Shown here: in pieces, positions 61,001-64,000 of the stretch
Layout of the letters: each line of letters opens with the position of its first letter
Position numbering within the stretch: the stretch's first letter is position 1
The notes under the pieces: generated by a model
The model's database searches: none
What the model was told of the DNA's origin: nothing
What the model saw: only the letters and a program-made list of their open reading frames with translations
Program-made: the position numbers and the translations under genes
DNA from: Meandrina meandrites
Taxonomy: Eukaryota > Cnidaria > Anthozoa > Scleractinia > Meandrinidae
Length of the DNA stretch: 64,000 nt
Direction of reading: 5' to 3'
NCBI GenBank assembly: GCA_963693305.1
Contig: OY855903.1
Coordinates: 20,657,755-20,721,754 of the forward strand

Positions 61001-63957
61001 CACCCATGGCCTTCCAAATACCAGTTGGGCACTCTAACCACTGAGCTACGAAAGAGTCTTGGTGAGCTGGGCTATTTACCAGGTTCATAAGTGGCATGCA
61101 CCCTGCATACTGCTAGGATCAGCAATGTTGAAAGCATTATATGTGTAATAAATAATGAGAGATGGTAAATTTTAAGCTTGGTGAAAACAAGATGTGTTAT
61201 AATGCAACCTCAGTCTCATGCTAGTTGACTTCTCTTTGTAGCTGTTCAAAATGAGAGGGACACCATCTCAAAAAGGCCTCGTGGAGAGGACTCGGAGAAC
61301 AGACATGGCCTCACCACTAATGTGTTATTATCAGCAGAGGTTCTGTCACGTCCTGCAACTTCACCACCAGGTAGTGTATGTTTTTTTTATTAATTTTGGT
61401 AATGTACAAAGCAGCAAACACATACATTCAAATAAACTCTATAATGACCCTTTTTTCTTTCATTGCAATTTTGTACAGACTGTAGAGTACAACTGAGCTA
61501 TAGGCCTCCTTATCGTATTATTTGTGATCTGCCCCTTACTTACAACGGCGTAGCCAGGGGAGGGTTCCAGGGGTTCCAGAACTCCCCTTTGGGATATCGC
61601 AATAGCTAATTCCAGCGAAAAAATATTATTTTTTAAAGTAAAACCAACTACTTGAGTTGTAAAACGTTTTTATTTTTTCCTTCGCGTTTCTTGTGACCAG
61701 CGCACACTTCTTCAGGGAGTTTAACAAAACAATCAAGTATACCTGGATACAGTTCTGCATTTCGCAAAAAACAACACCTACAGATTTGCGTATACAAAAT
61801 GCTCGGCAATGCGCCTAGGAAACAGGTGAAAAAATATTGTTAAGGTGTGACATATTTTAAGTGTGACATAACTATTTGGGCCCACAGTTTTGGCTAAAAC
61901 AGACAAATTGACATTAGTGCAACAGTCGACATTTTTGCACGAAAGCATCCACGGCACCTACTTCTGGCTGATATACTAGCTGACTAGTGAGTGACGGTAC
62001 GCCGGAAAAATTACCTGGTATGCGGGATTTTGAGCTTCCCTTCTTAGAAATACTAGCTTCAATTGATGCTAAAATTGCTAAAAATTTATGCTCAGAATCA
62101 AGGAGATGCCATTTCTGGGGACTGCAAATTTGAAAATTTCACGGGGGGGTATGCCCCCGGACCCCCCTAGAGGCCGAGCGCCTTCGGCACTAGGTTTTAT
62201 GTTCAAAATTACAATTCACATTTGGAGCCCCCCTATACAAAAATCCTGGCTACGCCACTGACTTAACATCAGTTTCCTGTATTTCGAAACAGAAAGCATT
62301 AGCCTGGACAAGGAAGCAAGCTACAGTGACATTTGTGAGTCAATGCGCCAGCAACTTCTGGTACTAGTGGAGTGGGCAAAAAACATACCGGCCTTCTGTG
62401 AGTTGTTACTGGATGATCAGGTAGCCTTGTTACGAGCTCATGCTTCTGAACACTTAATACTGGGTGTCGCAAGGCGCTCTATGAACTTAAAGGACGTTTT
62501 ATTACTTGGAAATGACCTTGTGATACCAAGAACAGCTGGGGATGCTGAAGTGCGGAGAATAGCAATTCGTATCCTGGAGGAGTTGGTTGAACCTATGAAA
62601 GAGTGGAGTGTTGATGATACTGAACATGCTTGTCTCAAGGCCATTGTCTTCTTTAATCCTGGTATGTTGCCCCCCCCTCCCCCCCCCCCCCCAAAAAAAA
62701 GATCTACAGTGTAGCTACCTGTTTTGGGAAGCATTTCTGGAACTTATTGTTACTTATTTTTGTGGGAACTTAGTTTGTCAAACTGAAACAGGCTATTTTA
62801 CGTGATTTGACCAAAAAAATGTGTTCAAAACATTAAAAAGATGTTTTGCAGGTCTTTAAATACTACTTATTAACCGAGAGTGAGGTCATTACAGGGATAT
62901 CTCAGACCGAGGCCATGATGTATTGACCGAGCGACCGAACAGACGAGGTTAATAAGTTATTTATTATATGGCCTTTTTAGCGCTGAAAAAAGGGAAACGT
63001 TTTTCAATATCTGCTTGTGCGCGCAAGAGGTCATGCGAGGTCATGCGATCCAAACCAGAAGAAACGGTTTCTTCGACAATGAGTCAATTTTTGTCTTCAT
63101 TACGCCAAGATCTATGGCAAATTTAACCGCTTTAATTTTCACAAAACAAACTGACCTGCGTTTACAAGTGTTTGACCCTTAAAAAGTTATAAAAAGCTAA
63201 GGCAAGAAAAATTTTCATAATGCCCAGTCATTACAAGAAAATCTTGCCCGCTCATCAGCCAATCAGAGCACACGTACTATTGTAGCCATATAATAATGGT
63301 TGATAATCACAGAGATTAAGTCCTGTGAAAATAAATAACAGTAAATAGATAGTCTTATGATACCATGTGTATGAAAATGACTTAATGTTTTTGGCAACAT
63401 GTGTTATGGTAAAAATTAATTTTGGTTTGAAATTGTTGGAACCAGTTGGAGTTTTATCTTCCTTTGTCTGATGTCATAATCTGAACTAAAAACATTGCTG
63501 CGAAGTTGCCTTCTTTGTTGTCTGCAACAGAAACTAAAAGGGAATATTCATGACCAAACAATGATTTAATTTCCAAGCAAGTGACAGGCTGTTACTAACT
63601 CTATTGTAATTGAATTTGGATCAGATATGCTATTACTTGAATTTAGTTGGTGAAAATAATTCCCTGCCAACAGAAGACAGACTGATAATCTAATCTGCTG
63701 CTATATCTTTTGTGTCTTAGACGCCAAGGGACTAAGTGATTCTGTGAAGATCAAATCATTAAGATTTGAAGTTCAGACAATGCTAGAGGATCACATTGCT
63801 AAAGACCAGTATGACAGCCGCGGCAAGTTTGGAGAACTCCTCCTTATGCTTCCGACAATGCAGAGCATAGCCAAAGAGATGATTGATCAAGTGCAGTTTG
63901 CAAGACTGTTTGGTGTAGTTAAGGTTGATAACCTTCTTCATGAAATGCTACTTGGAG
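55060..63957 (+). CDS. HNF4: HNF4-type nuclear receptor (partial, continues past the right edge)
   Basis: Exons: 55060-55114, 55223-55453, 61242-61370, 62293-62661, 63721-63957; all junctions phase 1, 340 codons so far. Exon 2 is the whole DNA-binding domain: [20 protein letters not shown], the P-box [11 protein letters not shown], the second zinc finger and [14 protein letters not shown]. Exon 3 begins AVQNERD, as in HNF4, and holds the hinge. Exons 4-5 are the ligand-binding domain with [20 protein letters not shown] (family signature) and end in LLHEMLLGG, the AF-2 helix. The family binds direct-repeat DNA sites as homodimers and carries fatty acids. The start is a short 19-residue A/B region; another promoter with a different first exon is possible. 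The last donor, G|GTTGGT at 63958, is weak. The F domain is beyond the window. Intron 2 is 5.8 kb and full of repeats. Confidence 0.95.
56298..57507. mobile_element. 1.2-kb element with GGGCGATTCCAGAAAATATC ends
   Basis: The left end and the right end (GATATTTTCTGGAATTGCCC, 57488-57507) are inverted over about 40 bp, including CCACGGACGGC / GCCGTCCGTAG. AAT is on both sides, perhaps a 3-bp target duplication. Inside both ends there are poly-C and GAATTCC-rich stretches. No transposase frame. In HNF4 intron 2. Confidence 0.75.
59556..60211. mobile_element. TTAA-flanked MITE, GGACGTTCGCGC ends
   Basis: Ends GGACGTTCGCGC and GCGCGAACGTCC are perfect inverted repeats with TTAA on both sides (59552-59555, 60212-60215). 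656 bp, no coding capacity. It directly abuts a Tigger-like end (GATAATCGAGGTTTGACTGTA up to 59551). In HNF4 intron 2. Confidence 0.88.
60945..61068 (-). mobile_element. tRNA-like repeat, relative of 33414-33561
   Basis: Shares TGTCATGAGAGCG-like edge, AAAAAATCTGAGTCCC, GGGAATCACACCCATG and a CTCTAACCACTGAGCTACG segment. Minus-strand reading gives tRNA-like A (TAGCTCAGTGGTTAGAG) and B boxes. The right terminal repeat is absent. It is too degenerate to call a tRNA gene. Confidence 0.65.
61543..62260. mobile_element. hAT-like MITE, CAGTGGCGTAGCC ends
   Basis: Ends CAACGGCGTAGCCAGG and CCTGGCTACGCCACTG are inverted; this terminal sequence is common in animal hAT-derived MITEs. ACTTA is on both sides (5 bp rather than the expected 8). 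In the HNF4 intron before the ligand-binding-domain exon. A CTGAAGAAG...GAAACGCG stretch near 61682-61715 (minus) resembles a hammerhead-type core but has weak pairing. Confidence 0.8.
62666..62693 (+). repeat. Poly-C run directly after an HNF4 exon
   Basis: A C-rich run (CCCCCCCTCCCCCCCCCCCC) begins a few bases after the donor of the exon ending at 62661. Confidence 0.9.
62866..63295. repeat. Dispersed repeat, copy 2 (relative of 2246-2745)
   Basis: ACTTATTAACCGAGAGTGAG at the left, GGTTAATAAG and TTATTATATGGCC in the middle, GCCATATAATAA at the right, as in copy 1. Most of the right hairpin arm (from GAGGTCAATACATC to TGTAATGAC) is absent. In the last visible intron of HNF4. Confidence 0.8.
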
Positions 63958-64000
63958 GTTGGTTTTGCAAAAATTAATATTAGATTCATTAGACTACGAC

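Noticed and set aside
1..64000. CRISPR arrays, operons, bacterial promoters or a virus
   Set aside because: The tandem arrays lack regular unique spacers, the genes have spliceosomal introns, and no viral structural or replication gene is seen.

Overview
This window is eukaryotic nuclear DNA and most likely comes from an anthozoan cnidarian (coral or sea anemone). That is an inference from three things: intron-rich genes of animal families (RSPH10B, a DHHC palmitoyltransferase, an intronless class A GPCR, ANO10, HNF4), compact GT-AG introns, and a very high density of small dispersed repeats (tRNA-derived SINEs, TTAA-flanked MITEs, foldback elements, LINE tails). No species can be named from the sequence alone.

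Layout. 1-3.4 kb: intergenic, with a nested repeat block (1866-3053) and the first exons of a minus-strand gene with an Arg/Asp-rich N-terminus (3398-3670). 4.1-5.77 kb: a decayed non-LTR retrotransposon on the minus strand. 8.2-12.8 kb: RSPH10B, a radial-spoke MORN-repeat protein, minus strand, five coding exons, 816 codons plus stop, all phases consistent. 13.0-24.6 kb: a DHHC palmitoyltransferase (ZDHHC3/7 type), plus strand, head-to-head with RSPH10B across 222 bp. It has nine coding exons, 275 codons plus stop, two microexons (21 and 24 nt) in the catalytic zinc domain, and a last intron of about 6 kb that holds a 3.42-kb foldback transposon. 28.57-29.64 kb: an intronless seven-helix receptor, plus strand. 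33.0-42.5 kb (5' UTR exon at 44.39 kb): ANO10/TMEM16K, minus strand, eleven coding exons, 655 codons plus stop. 44.4-55.0 kb: no convincing host gene, but a second foldback element, several MITEs and a LINE nested in another transposon. 55.06 kb to the right edge: HNF4-type nuclear receptor, plus strand, truncated by the window after the helix-12 (AF-2) motif.

The genes are ordinary single-copy animal genes with no evident shared pathway. RSPH10B and the palmitoyltransferase probably share a bidirectional promoter. The unusual content is the mobile DNA. One foldback element (20513-23933) has about 1.2-kb terminal arms built from 69/77-bp minisatellite units, is flanked by a perfect 8-bp direct repeat, and carries a TTAA-flanked MITE in one arm only. 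A second, smaller foldback lies at 46339-47679, and a 100-bp hairpin element with a 9-bp target duplication sits 36 bp upstream of an ANO10 splice acceptor. Exon boundaries were read by eye from splice signals, reading phase and family similarity; no alignment or RNA evidence was available.
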